DNA of 64,000 nucleotides. It comes from Pseudomonas frederiksbergensis. GTDB taxonomy: Bacteria > Pseudomonadota > Gammaproteobacteria > Pseudomonadales > Pseudomonadaceae. The stretch spans positions 4,392,501-4,456,500 of the forward strand of contig NZ_CP017886.1 of NCBI RefSeq assembly GCF_001874645.1, read 5' to 3'. A program made the position numbers and the translations under genes. This document shows positions 56,679-64,000 of this stretch, piece after piece (within the stretch, counting starts at the first letter, position 1; every line of letters begins with the position of its first letter). The notes beneath the pieces were generated by a model. That model did no database searches. It was not told where the DNA came from and saw nothing but the letters and a program-made list of their open reading frames with translations.

Positions 56679-57290
56679 ATGACTGATTCCCCCGATCGTG
56701 ACGAACGCCATCTGGCGCGCATGCTGCGCAAGAAAGCCGTGATTGATGAGCGTATCGCCAACTCGCCGAACGAATGCGGCTTGCTGCTGGTTCTGTCCGG
56801 CAACGGCAAGGGCAAAAGCAGTTCTGCGTTCGGCATGCTCGCCCGGGCAATGGGCCATGGCATGCAGTGCGGCGTGGTGCAGTTCATCAAAGGGCGCAGC
56901 AGTACCGGCGAGGAACTGTTCTTCCGTCGCTTTCCGGAGCAAGTGCGCTTCCATGTGATGGGCGAAGGTTTCACCTGGGAAACCCAGGATCGCCAGCGCG
57001 ATATCGCCGCCGCCGAGGCCGCGTGGGAAGTCTCCCGTGAATTGCTGCGTGACTCAGGCGTTGGTCTGGTAGTGCTCGATGAGCTGAACATCGCGCTCAA
57101 ACATGGCTATCTGGACCTCGACCAGGTGCTCAGCGACTTGCAGGCCCGTCCGCCGATGCAGCACGTGGTAGTTACCGGTCGCGGGGCCAAGCCGGAGATG
57201 ATCGAGCTGGCCGACACGGTCACCGAAATGGGCATGATCAAGCATGCCTTCCAGGCCGGGATCAAAGCGCAAAAAGGCGTTGAGCTGTGA
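56679..57290 (+). CDS. cobO: cob(I)yrinic acid a,c-diamide adenosyltransferase
   Basis: 203 residues. ATP-binding SGNGKGKSSSAFGM near residue 40, and the BtuR/CobO/CobP signature VVLDELNIALKHGYLD. It attaches the 5'-deoxyadenosyl group to the cobalt. The start at 56679 has GGAGAG upstream; the longer frame to 56529 begins inside the riboswitch. First gene of the cob operon. Confidence 0.95.
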   Translation: MTDSPDRDERHLARMLRKKAVIDERIANSPNECGLLLVLSGNGKGKSSSAFGMLARAMGHGMQCGVVQFIKGRSSTGEELFFRRFPEQVRFHVMGEGFTWETQDRQRDIAAAEAAWEVSRELLRDSGVGLVVLDELNIALKHGYLDLDQVLSDLQARPPMQHVVVTGRGAKPEMIELADTVTEMGMIKHAFQAGIKAQKGVEL

Positions 57291-57300
57291 GCCTCTTTAT

Positions 57301-58638
57301 ATGAATAGCAGTCGTTATTGCCCGGCGGTATTGATTGCCGCGCCGGCTTCCGGTCAGGGCAAGACCACCGTCACTGCCGCGCTGGCCCGTTTGCATCGCA
57401 ATCAGGGGCGCAAGGTGCGGGTGTTCAAATGCGGCCCGGACTTTCTCGATCCGATGATTCTCGAGCGCGCCAGCGGTGCGCCGGTCTATCAATTGGACAT
57501 GTGGATGGTCGGTGAGCAGGAAAGTCGCCGTTTGTTGTGGGAAGCGGCCGCTGAGGCTGACCTGATTTTGATCGAAGGCGTGATGGGCCTGTTTGATGGC
57601 ACGCCGTCCAGCGCCGATCTGGCGCGGCACTTCGGCGTGCCAGTACTGGGCGTGATCGATGGCACTGCCATGGCTCAGACCTTCGGTGCGCTGGCGTTGG
57701 GGCTGGCGCGTTATCAGCCGGATTTGCCGTTTGCCGGTGTGTTGGCCAACCGCGTCGGCACCTTGCGTCACGCGCAACTGCTCGAAGGCAGCCTGACCGA
57801 AGGCCTGCGTTGGTATGGTGCCTTGTCCCGGGAAACCGGGATCGAACTGCCGAGCCGTCATCTTGGATTGGTTCAAGCCAGTGAATTGAATGACCTCGAT
57901 CTGCGCCTCGACGCAGCCGCCCAAGCGTTGGCCAGCAGCTGCGAAGTGGCGTTGCCGCCTGCCGTCGAGTTCGCTGCGCCGGAAGAGATCGTTGCCGAGC
58001 CATTGTTGGCCGGTGTGCGAATTGCCGTGGCTCGCGACGAAGCGTTTGCCTTCACTTATGGCGCGAGCCTCGATTTGTTGCGGGCGATGGGCGCCGAGTT
58101 GCGATTCTTCTCGCCGATCCATGACCGCGAACTGCCAGAAGCTGACAGCCTGTACCTACCCGGTGGCTATCCGGAATTGCACCATGTGGCGTTGGCTGAA
58201 AACAGCACAATGCTCGATGCCATTCGCGCGCACCATGCTGCCGGCAAACCGTTGCTGGCCGAATGCGGCGGCATGCTGTATTTGCTCGACTCACTGACCG
58301 ATGTCGATGGCACGCGGGCTGAGTTGGTGGGGCTGCTGGCGGGTGATGCGGTGATGCAAAAACGCCTGGCGGCGTTGGCCCTGCAAGCGGTCGAATTGCC
58401 CGAAGGCGCGCTGCGCGGCCACACTTATCACCATTCGTTGACCAGCACCGAGCTTGAGCCAATCGCTCGTGGTCTGAGCCCTAACGGCGGGCGCGGTGCC
58501 GAGGCGGTTTTCCGTGACGGGCGGATGACGGCGTCCTATGTGCACTTTTATTTCCCGTCCAATCCATCGGCGATCGCCGCGCTGTTTGCGCCAGACCTGA
58601 ACCCTGTGGGGGCGGGCTTGCCCGCGAAGCAGCCATGA
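57301..58638 (+). CDS. cobB: cobyrinate a,c-diamide synthase
   Basis: 445 residues: N-terminal ATP-binding amidoligase domain (AAPASGQGKTTV at about 13-24) and C-terminal glutamine amidotransferase domain with GGYPELH and nucleophile Cys in AECGGMLYL, catalytic His in YHHS. It amidates the a and c side chains of cobyrinate. Overlaps bluB by four bases. Confidence 0.95.
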   Translation: MNSSRYCPAVLIAAPASGQGKTTVTAALARLHRNQGRKVRVFKCGPDFLDPMILERASGAPVYQLDMWMVGEQESRRLLWEAAAEADLILIEGVMGLFDGTPSSADLARHFGVPVLGVIDGTAMAQTFGALALGLARYQPDLPFAGVLANRVGTLRHAQLLEGSLTEGLRWYGALSRETGIELPSRHLGLVQASELNDLDLRLDAAAQALASSCEVALPPAVEFAAPEEIVAEPLLAGVRIAVARDEAFAFTYGASLDLLRAMGAELRFFSPIHDRELPEADSLYLPGGYPELHHVALAENSTMLDAIRAHHAAGKPLLAECGGMLYLLDSLTDVDGTRAELVGLLAGDAVMQKRLAALALQAVELPEGALRGHTYHHSLTSTELEPIARGLSPNGGRGAEAVFRDGRMTASYVHFYFPSNPSAIAALFAPDLNPVGAGLPAKQP

Positions 58639-59285
58639 CCGACAACGCATTTTCCGAGGCCGAGCGCGAAGCGGTTTATCGCGCGATTGCCGAACGTCGC
58701 GACATGCGTCACTTCAGTGGCGGCAGCGTCGAGCCCGAACTGCTTCGGCGATTGCTCGAAGCGGCGCATCGGGCCCCGAGTGTCGGCTTGATGCAGCCCT
58801 GGCGATTCATCCGCATCAGCGACCGAGCGTTACGCGGCAAGATCCAGCAACTGGTGGAAGAGGAGCGGGTACACACTGCGCAGGCGCTGGGTGAACGCAC
58901 CGACGAATTCATGAAGCTGAAAGTCGAAGGCATCAACGACTGCGCCGAAGTGCTGGTCGCCGCGCTGATGGATGATCGCGAGCGGCATATCTTTGGTCGT
59001 CGGACCTTGCCGGAAATGGACATGGCGTCGTTGTCCTGCGCGATCCAGAATCTGTGGCTGGCGTCCCGTGCCGAAGGTCTGGGCATGGGCTGGGTCTCGT
59101 TGTTCGAACCGCAGGCATTGGCGGATTTGCTCGGCCTGCCGCCGGGGGCCAAGCCGCTGGCGGTGTTGTGCCTGGGACCGGTCAAGGCGTTTTACCCGGC
59201 GCCGATGCTGGTCCTTGAAGGCTGGGCGCAGGCGCGTCCGCTGAGTGAACTGTTGTACGAAAATTTTTGGGGAGTGAGTCAATGA
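58635..59285 (+). CDS. bluB: 5,6-dimethylbenzimidazole synthase BluB
   Basis: 216 residues, nitroreductase fold. [10 protein letters not shown] and [12 protein letters not shown] bind FMN; the MGWVSLFEP region is BluB-like. BluB breaks down FMN with oxygen to make the lower ligand, so the host makes B12 aerobically. Overlaps both cobB and cobD by four bases. Confidence 0.94.
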   Translation: MTDNAFSEAEREAVYRAIAERRDMRHFSGGSVEPELLRRLLEAAHRAPSVGLMQPWRFIRISDRALRGKIQQLVEEERVHTAQALGERTDEFMKLKVEGINDCAEVLVAALMDDRERHIFGRRTLPEMDMASLSCAIQNLWLASRAEGLGMGWVSLFEPQALADLLGLPPGAKPLAVLCLGPVKAFYPAPMLVLEGWAQARPLSELLYENFWGVSQ

Positions 59286-60190
59286 GTGTGGCGTTGCTGA
59301 GTGTCGCCGGGGTCGCGCTGGACGCGCTGCTGGGCGAACCCAAGCGCTGGCATCCGCTGGTGGCGTTCGGCCGTTTTGCCGATCGTATCGAGCAACGTTT
59401 CAACTCCGCCGGCCGTGGCTGGCGCAGTCACGGTGTCACGGCCTGGGTGATTGCGGTGTTGCCGCTGACCCTGTTGATCACTGCATTGTCCTGGCTGCCT
59501 TACATCGGCTGGATCATCGAGATTCTCGCGTTGTATTGCGCCCTTGGCCTGCGCAGCCTCGGTGAGCACGTCGAGCCGGTAGCTCAAGCGCTGCGCAGTG
59601 ACGACCTGGATGAAGCACGCAAGCGTGTCGGCTATCTGGTCAGCCGCCAGACCAGTGAGCTGGACTCGACCGAAGTGGCCCGCGCCGCCACTGAATCAGT
59701 TCTGGAAAACGGCAGCGATGCCGTATTCGCCGCACTGTTCTGGTTTGCTGTCGCCGGTGCGCCGGGGGTGGTGCTCTATCGGCTGAGCAATACCCTGGAC
59801 GCCATGTGGGGTTATCGCAATGAACGCTTTGAGCGCTTCGGCTGGGCGGCGGCGAAAATCGACGATGTGCTCAACTATATTCCGGCGCGTCTGGTGGCGT
59901 TGACCTACGCGCTGCTGGGCAAAACCCGTTTGGCATTCAAATGCTGGCGCACGCAGGGGCCAACCTGGGACAGCCCGAACGCCGGGCCGGTGATGGCCGC
60001 TGGCGCTGGCGCCCTGGGGGTCGAGTTGGGGGGGGCGGCGATCTATCACGGTGAGCTGCATCAGCGTCCTCAGTTGGGCGAAGGTCTGCCGGCAGACGCC
60101 AATTCCATCGATCGCGGCTGGCAACTGGTTCAGCGCGGGGTAGGGTTGTGGCTGCTGATTCTCTGTGTGGGAGCCGAGCTTTATGCTTGA
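59282..60190 (+). CDS. cobD: adenosylcobinamide-phosphate synthase CobD (CbiB)
   Basis: 302 residues, inner-membrane protein with about four or five membrane segments and the family motifs [14 protein letters not shown] at the N-terminus, [10 protein letters not shown], and [13 protein letters not shown]. It joins the aminopropanol arm to cobyric acid. The start overlaps the bluB stop (ATGA). Confidence 0.94.
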   Translation: MSVALLSVAGVALDALLGEPKRWHPLVAFGRFADRIEQRFNSAGRGWRSHGVTAWVIAVLPLTLLITALSWLPYIGWIIEILALYCALGLRSLGEHVEPVAQALRSDDLDEARKRVGYLVSRQTSELDSTEVARAATESVLENGSDAVFAALFWFAVAGAPGVVLYRLSNTLDAMWGYRNERFERFGWAAAKIDDVLNYIPARLVALTYALLGKTRLAFKCWRTQGPTWDSPNAGPVMAAGAGALGVELGGAAIYHGELHQRPQLGEGLPADANSIDRGWQLVQRGVGLWLLILCVGAELYA

Positions 60191-61175
60191 GCACGGTGGC
60201 CGCTTGCGCAAGGCGGCGTTGCATTACGGCATCGCCGAAGCCGATTGGCTCGACTTGTCCAGCGGTCTGGCACCCTGGCCGTGGGCGATCCCGGACATCC
60301 CGTTGCGGGCCTGGGCGCGTTTGCCGGAAACCGATGACGGCCTGGAGCAGGCCGCGCGCGAATACTACGGCGCCACGCAGGTGCTGCCGGTCGCTGGCTC
60401 TCAGGCGGCTATCCAGTTGCTGCCACGTCTGCGTCGAACCGGCAAAGTCGGCGTGCTCTCGCCGTGTTATGCCGAGCACGCCGAGGCCTGGCGCCGCAAC
60501 GGCTACATCGTGCGTGAAGTGCTGGAGCAGGAAGTCGACTTTTTCCTCGATAGCCTCGACGTGCTGGTGGTGGTCAATCCGAACAATCCCACCGGCCTGA
60601 GCCTGACCCCGGAACGCCTGCTCGACTGGCATGCACGGTTGGCGCAGCGCGGCGGCTGGCTGGTAGTCGACGAAGCCTTCATGGACAACACCCCGCAGCT
60701 AAGCCTGTCGTCTTATGCCGATCAGGTCGGCTTGATCGTCTTGCGTTCGTTCGGCAAATTTTTCGGTCTGGCCGGGGTGCGATTGGGCTTCGTACTGGCT
60801 GAGCGCAAGTTGCTCAAGCTGCTCGCCGAGCAGGTCGGCCCTTGGGCGGTCAGCGGGCCAACCCGGGTGTTGGGTCAGGTCTGTTTGCGTGACACCCAAG
60901 GGCACGCTCGCCAGCGCGAGCGCACTGAAGAGGCCAGTCAGCGTCTGGCTGAAGTCCTTGAGCGTCACGGCTTCAAGCCGCAAGGTGGTTGTGCCTTGTT
61001 TCAATGGTTGATCACCGAGCGCGCAGAGCAGCTGCATGAGTTCATGGCCAGGCAAGGCATCTTGCTGCGTCTGTTCGCCCACAACAGCAGCCTGCGGTTT
61101 GGCTTGCCGGCCGATGAAGCCGATTGGCAGCGCCTCGAGCACGCTTTCGACGCCTACGCCAAGGAAACCCTATGA
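60183..61175 (+). CDS. cobC: threonine-phosphate decarboxylase CobC
   Basis: 330 residues, PLP enzyme of the class I aminotransferase fold. [10 protein letters not shown] and the PLP Lys in [11 protein letters not shown] are present. It yields (R)-1-amino-2-propanol phosphate used by CobD. The start at 60183 overlaps the cobD stop, and its stop overlaps cobQ. Confidence 0.93.
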   Translation: MLEHGGRLRKAALHYGIAEADWLDLSSGLAPWPWAIPDIPLRAWARLPETDDGLEQAAREYYGATQVLPVAGSQAAIQLLPRLRRTGKVGVLSPCYAEHAEAWRRNGYIVREVLEQEVDFFLDSLDVLVVVNPNNPTGLSLTPERLLDWHARLAQRGGWLVVDEAFMDNTPQLSLSSYADQVGLIVLRSFGKFFGLAGVRLGFVLAERKLLKLLAEQVGPWAVSGPTRVLGQVCLRDTQGHARQRERTEEASQRLAEVLERHGFKPQGGCALFQWLITERAEQLHEFMARQGILLRLFAHNSSLRFGLPADEADWQRLEHAFDAYAKETL

Positions 61176-62623
61176 CCACGCTGATGGTGCAAGGCACCAC
61201 CTCGGACGCCGGCAAAAGTACCCTGGTAACGGCGCTGTGCCGCTGGCTGACGCGCCAGGGTGTTCGCGTGGCTCCGTTCAAGCCGCAGAACATGGCACTC
61301 AACAGCGCGGTGACCGCCGACGGCGGCGAAATCGGTCGCGCTCAAGCCGTGCAGGCTCAGGCGGCCAACCTTGAGCCGCACACTGACATGAACCCGGTGC
61401 TGCTCAAACCCAACAGCGATACCGGCGCGCAAGTGATCATTCACGGACGTGCCGTGACCACCATGAACGCGGTCGCCTATCACGACTACAAAGCCATCGC
61501 CATGCAAGCGGTGCTCGCTTCTCACGAACGCTTGAGTGCAGCCTATCCGGTGGTGATGGTCGAAGGCGCAGGTTCGCCCGCCGAGATCAATTTGCGTGCC
61601 GGCGACATTGCCAACATGGGCTTCGCCGAGGCCGTGAATTGTCCGGTGGTGCTGATCGCCGACATCAATCGCGGCGGGGTATTCGCGCACTTGGTGGGCA
61701 CGCTGGAGTTGCTGTCAGCCACTGAGCAGGCGCGGGTCAAAGGCTTCATCATCAACCGTTTTCGCGGAGACATCGCCTTGCTGCAACCGGGCCTGGACTG
61801 GCTGGAAGAGCGCACCGGCAAACCGGTGATCGGTGTACTGCCGTATGTCATGGACCTGCACCTGGAAGCTGAAGACGGCATCGATCAGCGACAGACCGAT
61901 AAAGCCGAGCAGGTGCTCAAAGTCGTGGTGCCGGTGTTGCCGCGAATCAGTAACCACACTGACTTCGATCCGCTGCGTCTGCACCCGCAGGTCGATCTGC
62001 AATTCGTCGGACCGGGACAGCCGATTCCGCCTGCCGACCTGATCATCCTGCCCGGCTCGAAAAGCGTGCGCAGCGACCTGCACTACTTGCGCACCAACGG
62101 CTGGGACGCGGCCATTACCCGCCACTTGCGTTACGGCGGCAAGTTGCTCGGGATCTGCGGCGGCCTGCAAATGCTCGGTGAGCAGTTGCATGACCCGCTA
62201 GGGTTGGAGGGTGCGGCGGGTTCCAGTGCCGGTCTTGGTTTGCTGGCGTTTGAAACGGTGCTCGAAGAAGAGAAGCAGCTGCGCAATGTGCGCGGGCGTC
62301 TGACTTTGGAGAGCGCGGAAGTCAGCGGTTATGAAATTCACGCTGGCGTCACCACCGGTATTGCTTTGGAGCAGGCGGCGGTGTTGCTGGATGACGGTCG
62401 CAGCGACGGTGCCCAAAGTGTCGACGGACAGGTGCTTGGCACGTATTTGCATGGTCTGTTCGAATCTCCGGCTGCGTGCAGCGCGCTGTTGCGCTGGGCC
62501 GGATTGCGGGACGTGCAGGAAGTCGATTACCACGCCTTGCGCGAGCGCGATATCGAGCGCTTGGCTGATTTGGTGGAGAAGCATCTGGACACTGGGCTGT
62601 TGCGTGAACTCTGTGGAGTTTGA
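61172..62623 (+). CDS. cobQ: cobyric acid synthase CobQ
   Basis: 483 residues. P-loop-like [13 protein letters not shown] near residue 10, then a C-terminal glutamine amidotransferase domain with Cys in [10 protein letters not shown] (about 335) and His in YEIHAG. It amidates the b, d, e and g side chains. The start overlaps the cobC stop. Confidence 0.96.
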   Translation: MTTLMVQGTTSDAGKSTLVTALCRWLTRQGVRVAPFKPQNMALNSAVTADGGEIGRAQAVQAQAANLEPHTDMNPVLLKPNSDTGAQVIIHGRAVTTMNAVAYHDYKAIAMQAVLASHERLSAAYPVVMVEGAGSPAEINLRAGDIANMGFAEAVNCPVVLIADINRGGVFAHLVGTLELLSATEQARVKGFIINRFRGDIALLQPGLDWLEERTGKPVIGVLPYVMDLHLEAEDGIDQRQTDKAEQVLKVVVPVLPRISNHTDFDPLRLHPQVDLQFVGPGQPIPPADLIILPGSKSVRSDLHYLRTNGWDAAITRHLRYGGKLLGICGGLQMLGEQLHDPLGLEGAAGSSAGLGLLAFETVLEEEKQLRNVRGRLTLESAEVSGYEIHAGVTTGIALEQAAVLLDDGRSDGAQSVDGQVLGTYLHGLFESPAACSALLRWAGLRDVQEVDYHALRERDIERLADLVEKHLDTGLLRELCGV

Positions 62624-62660
62624 GGTCGGTTGTTACACCGCCATTTAGAGGTTGATGACT

Positions 62661-63182
62661 ATGTTGCAATTGATCCTCGGCGGAGCCCGCTCCGGTAAAA
62701 GCCGTCTGGCTGAAAAGCTTGCCGGCGAAAGCGCTCTGGCGGTGACGTACATCGCCACCAGCCAGCCGCTGGATGGCGAAATGAATGCCCGGGTGGCTCA
62801 TCACCGCGAGCGCCGTCCGCCTGAATGGGCGCTGATTGAAGAGCCGCTGGAGCTGGCCCGGGTGCTGCGCGAAACCGCCAGCGACGAGCGTTGCCTGCTG
62901 GTGGATTGCCTGACCTTATGGCTGACCAATCTGCTGATGCTTGAGGATCCCGAGCGTCTGGCGCATGAGCGTGAAGCCCTGTTGGATTGCCTGGCCTCGC
63001 TGCCGGGGGAAATTGTTTTTGTCAGCAACGAGACCGGTCTGGGTGTCGTGCCGCTGGGCGAATTGACTCGCCGCTATGTCGATGAAGCCGGTTGGTTGCA
63101 TCAAGCCCTGGCTGAGCGCTGTCAGCGTGTCGTGTTGACCGTCGCCGGCCTGCCCCTGACTTTGAAAGGTACTGCGTTATGA
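62661..63182 (+). CDS. cobU: adenosylcobinamide kinase/guanylyltransferase
   Basis: 173 residues: P-loop [13 protein letters not shown] near the start, VAHHRERRP with the guanylylated-His region, and [12 protein letters not shown]. It phosphorylates adenosylcobinamide and activates it with GMP; called CobP in Pseudomonas denitrificans. ATG at 62661 is chosen because AGAGG lies 9 bases upstream; earlier ATG 62655 and TTG 62652 are too close to that site. Confidence 0.94.
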   Translation: MLQLILGGARSGKSRLAEKLAGESALAVTYIATSQPLDGEMNARVAHHRERRPPEWALIEEPLELARVLRETASDERCLLVDCLTLWLTNLLMLEDPERLAHEREALLDCLASLPGEIVFVSNETGLGVVPLGELTRRYVDEAGWLHQALAERCQRVVLTVAGLPLTLKGTAL

Positions 63183-64000
63183 CTCATTCCTGGTGGTTGA
63201 ACCCGTGCAAGCCAATCAATGCGCAAGCGCATGAGCAAGCGGCGGCCCGACAGCAGCAACTGACCAAACCGGCAGGCTCCCTCGGGCAGCTGGAATCGGT
63301 GGCGGTGCAACTGGCGGGGTTGCAGGGCCGGGTCAAACCGAGCCTGAATCAGCTGTGGATTGCGATTTTCGCCGGTGATCACGGGGTGGTTGCCGAAGGG
63401 GTTTCGGCGTTCCCGCAGGAAGTCACCGGGCAGATGCTGCACAACTTCGTCAGCGGTGGCGCGGCGATCAGCGTATTGGCGCGACAACTTGAGGCGCGAC
63501 TGGAAGTGGTCGACCTCGGTACCGTTACACCTTCGTTGAATCTGCAGGGTGTACGTCATCTGCATATCGGTCCAGGCACTGCAAACTTCGTTCACGGCCC
63601 GGCGATGACGCAAGCCCAGGGCGAGCAAGCCTTGCAGGCCGGCCGCGACAGCGTGTTGCGGGCGATCGATGAGGGCTCCGAGTTGTTTATCGGTGGCGAG
63701 ATGGGTATCGGCAATACGACTGCCGCCAGCGCTGTGGCTTGTGCATTACTCGATTGCCCGGTGGCGCATTTGACCGGGCCGGGCACCGGTTTGAGCGCGG
63801 CAGGTGTCAGCCATAAAGCCCAGGTGATTGAGCGCGCCCTGGCGTTGCATGCCGTTCAGCGCGGTGACGTGTTGCAGACGTTGTTCAATCTCGGCGGTTT
63901 TGAAATCGCCGCGCTGGCCGGCGCTTATCTGACCTGCGCCCAAGAAGGATTGGCGGTGCTGGTCGACGGCTTTATTTGCAGTGTTGCAGCATTGGTCGCG
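63179..64000 (+). CDS. cobT: nicotinate-nucleotide-dimethylbenzimidazole phosphoribosyltransferase, 3' end cut
   Basis: 274 codons are present, of about 350 expected; the frame is open to the window edge. Family motifs [30 protein letters not shown] and GPGTGL are present. It activates dimethylbenzimidazole as alpha-ribazole phosphate, the product of BluB being its substrate. The start overlaps the cobU stop by four bases (ATGA). Confidence 0.95.
   Translation, partial: MTHSWWLNPCKPINAQAHEQAAARQQQLTKPAGSLGQLESVAVQLAGLQGRVKPSLNQLWIAIFAGDHGVVAEGVSAFPQEVTGQMLHNFVSGGAAISVLARQLEARLEVVDLGTVTPSLNLQGVRHLHIGPGTANFVHGPAMTQAQGEQALQAGRDSVLRAIDEGSELFIGGEMGIGNTTAASAVACALLDCPVAHLTGPGTGLSAAGVSHKAQVIERALALHAVQRGDVLQTLFNLGGFEIAALAGAYLTCAQEGLAVLVDGFICSVAALVA

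Overview
The window is a stretch of core chromosome from a fluorescent Pseudomonas (P. fluorescens complex). Evidence: the 23S/5S sequences, the flgMNA-cheVR-flgBCDE order, gacS close to cysM-rlmD-relA, the hda-purMN block, an aerobic cobalamin operon, and many copies of the roughly 30-bp REP palindrome (core GTAGGAGCTGCCG) typical of this group. Species-level identity cannot be read by eye. There is no prophage, transposase, CRISPR array or obvious island.

Layout. 1-2366: 3' part of a 23S rRNA, then 5S rRNA and its terminator. 2367-8213: a TPR response regulator with a soluble histidine kinase, a gamma-glutamylpolyamine synthetase-like enzyme and an MFS transporter. 8226-15967: flagellar and chemotaxis genes (ycgR, flgN, flgM, flgA reversed; cheV, cheR, flgBCDE forward) with readable sigma-28 and sigma-54 promoters. 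16091-19502: nrdA on the minus strand with a candidate NrdR/DnaA control region and no nrdB beside it. 19791-28838: an RstAB-like two-component pair, a phosphopantetheinyl transferase, a dienelactone hydrolase, phoPQ without oprH, an AraC regulator and dctA with a sigma-54 promoter. 28943-36387: a CoA transferase, SprT, a Yip1 protein, TtcA, a Tag-like protein, a DUF2069 protein, WrbA, an ArsC-like protein, a TlpA-like lipoprotein and small conserved proteins. 36469-41296: gacS between an ldhA remnant and a PirR-like regulator whose partner kinase has lost its membrane and sensor part. 41405-47594: cysM, rlmD, relA, mazG and a DUF2058 gene. 47618-54061: a 59-residue protein, a DUF3108 gene, purN, purM, a DUF2066 gene, an AI-2E family protein and hda. 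54275-56272: two NlpC/P60 lipoproteins and an O-methyltransferase. 56373-64000: a cobalamin riboswitch followed by cobO-cobB-bluB-cobD-cobC-cobQ-cobU-cobT, the last cut by the window end.

Functional links. The flagellar genes cover the anti-sigma/chaperone pair, P-ring assembly, rod and hook, with adaptation proteins CheV and CheR and a c-di-GMP brake. Global control is prominent: GacS, PhoPQ, RelA and Hda all lie here. The cob operon makes and attaches the lower ligand and is feedback-controlled by its product through the riboswitch.

I found no clearly new multi-gene system. The most informative unusual signals are gene erosion on both sides of gacS inside a pair of identical-type palindromes, a perfect 43-bp inverted repeat at 35431-35528, three GTTCAG hexamers between the hydrolase gene and phoP, a candidate NrdR box pair 31 bp apart, a TGCCGCTTT cluster upstream of the flgB sigma-54 promoter, and a SlyA-type palindrome in the promoter of a 59-residue protein.
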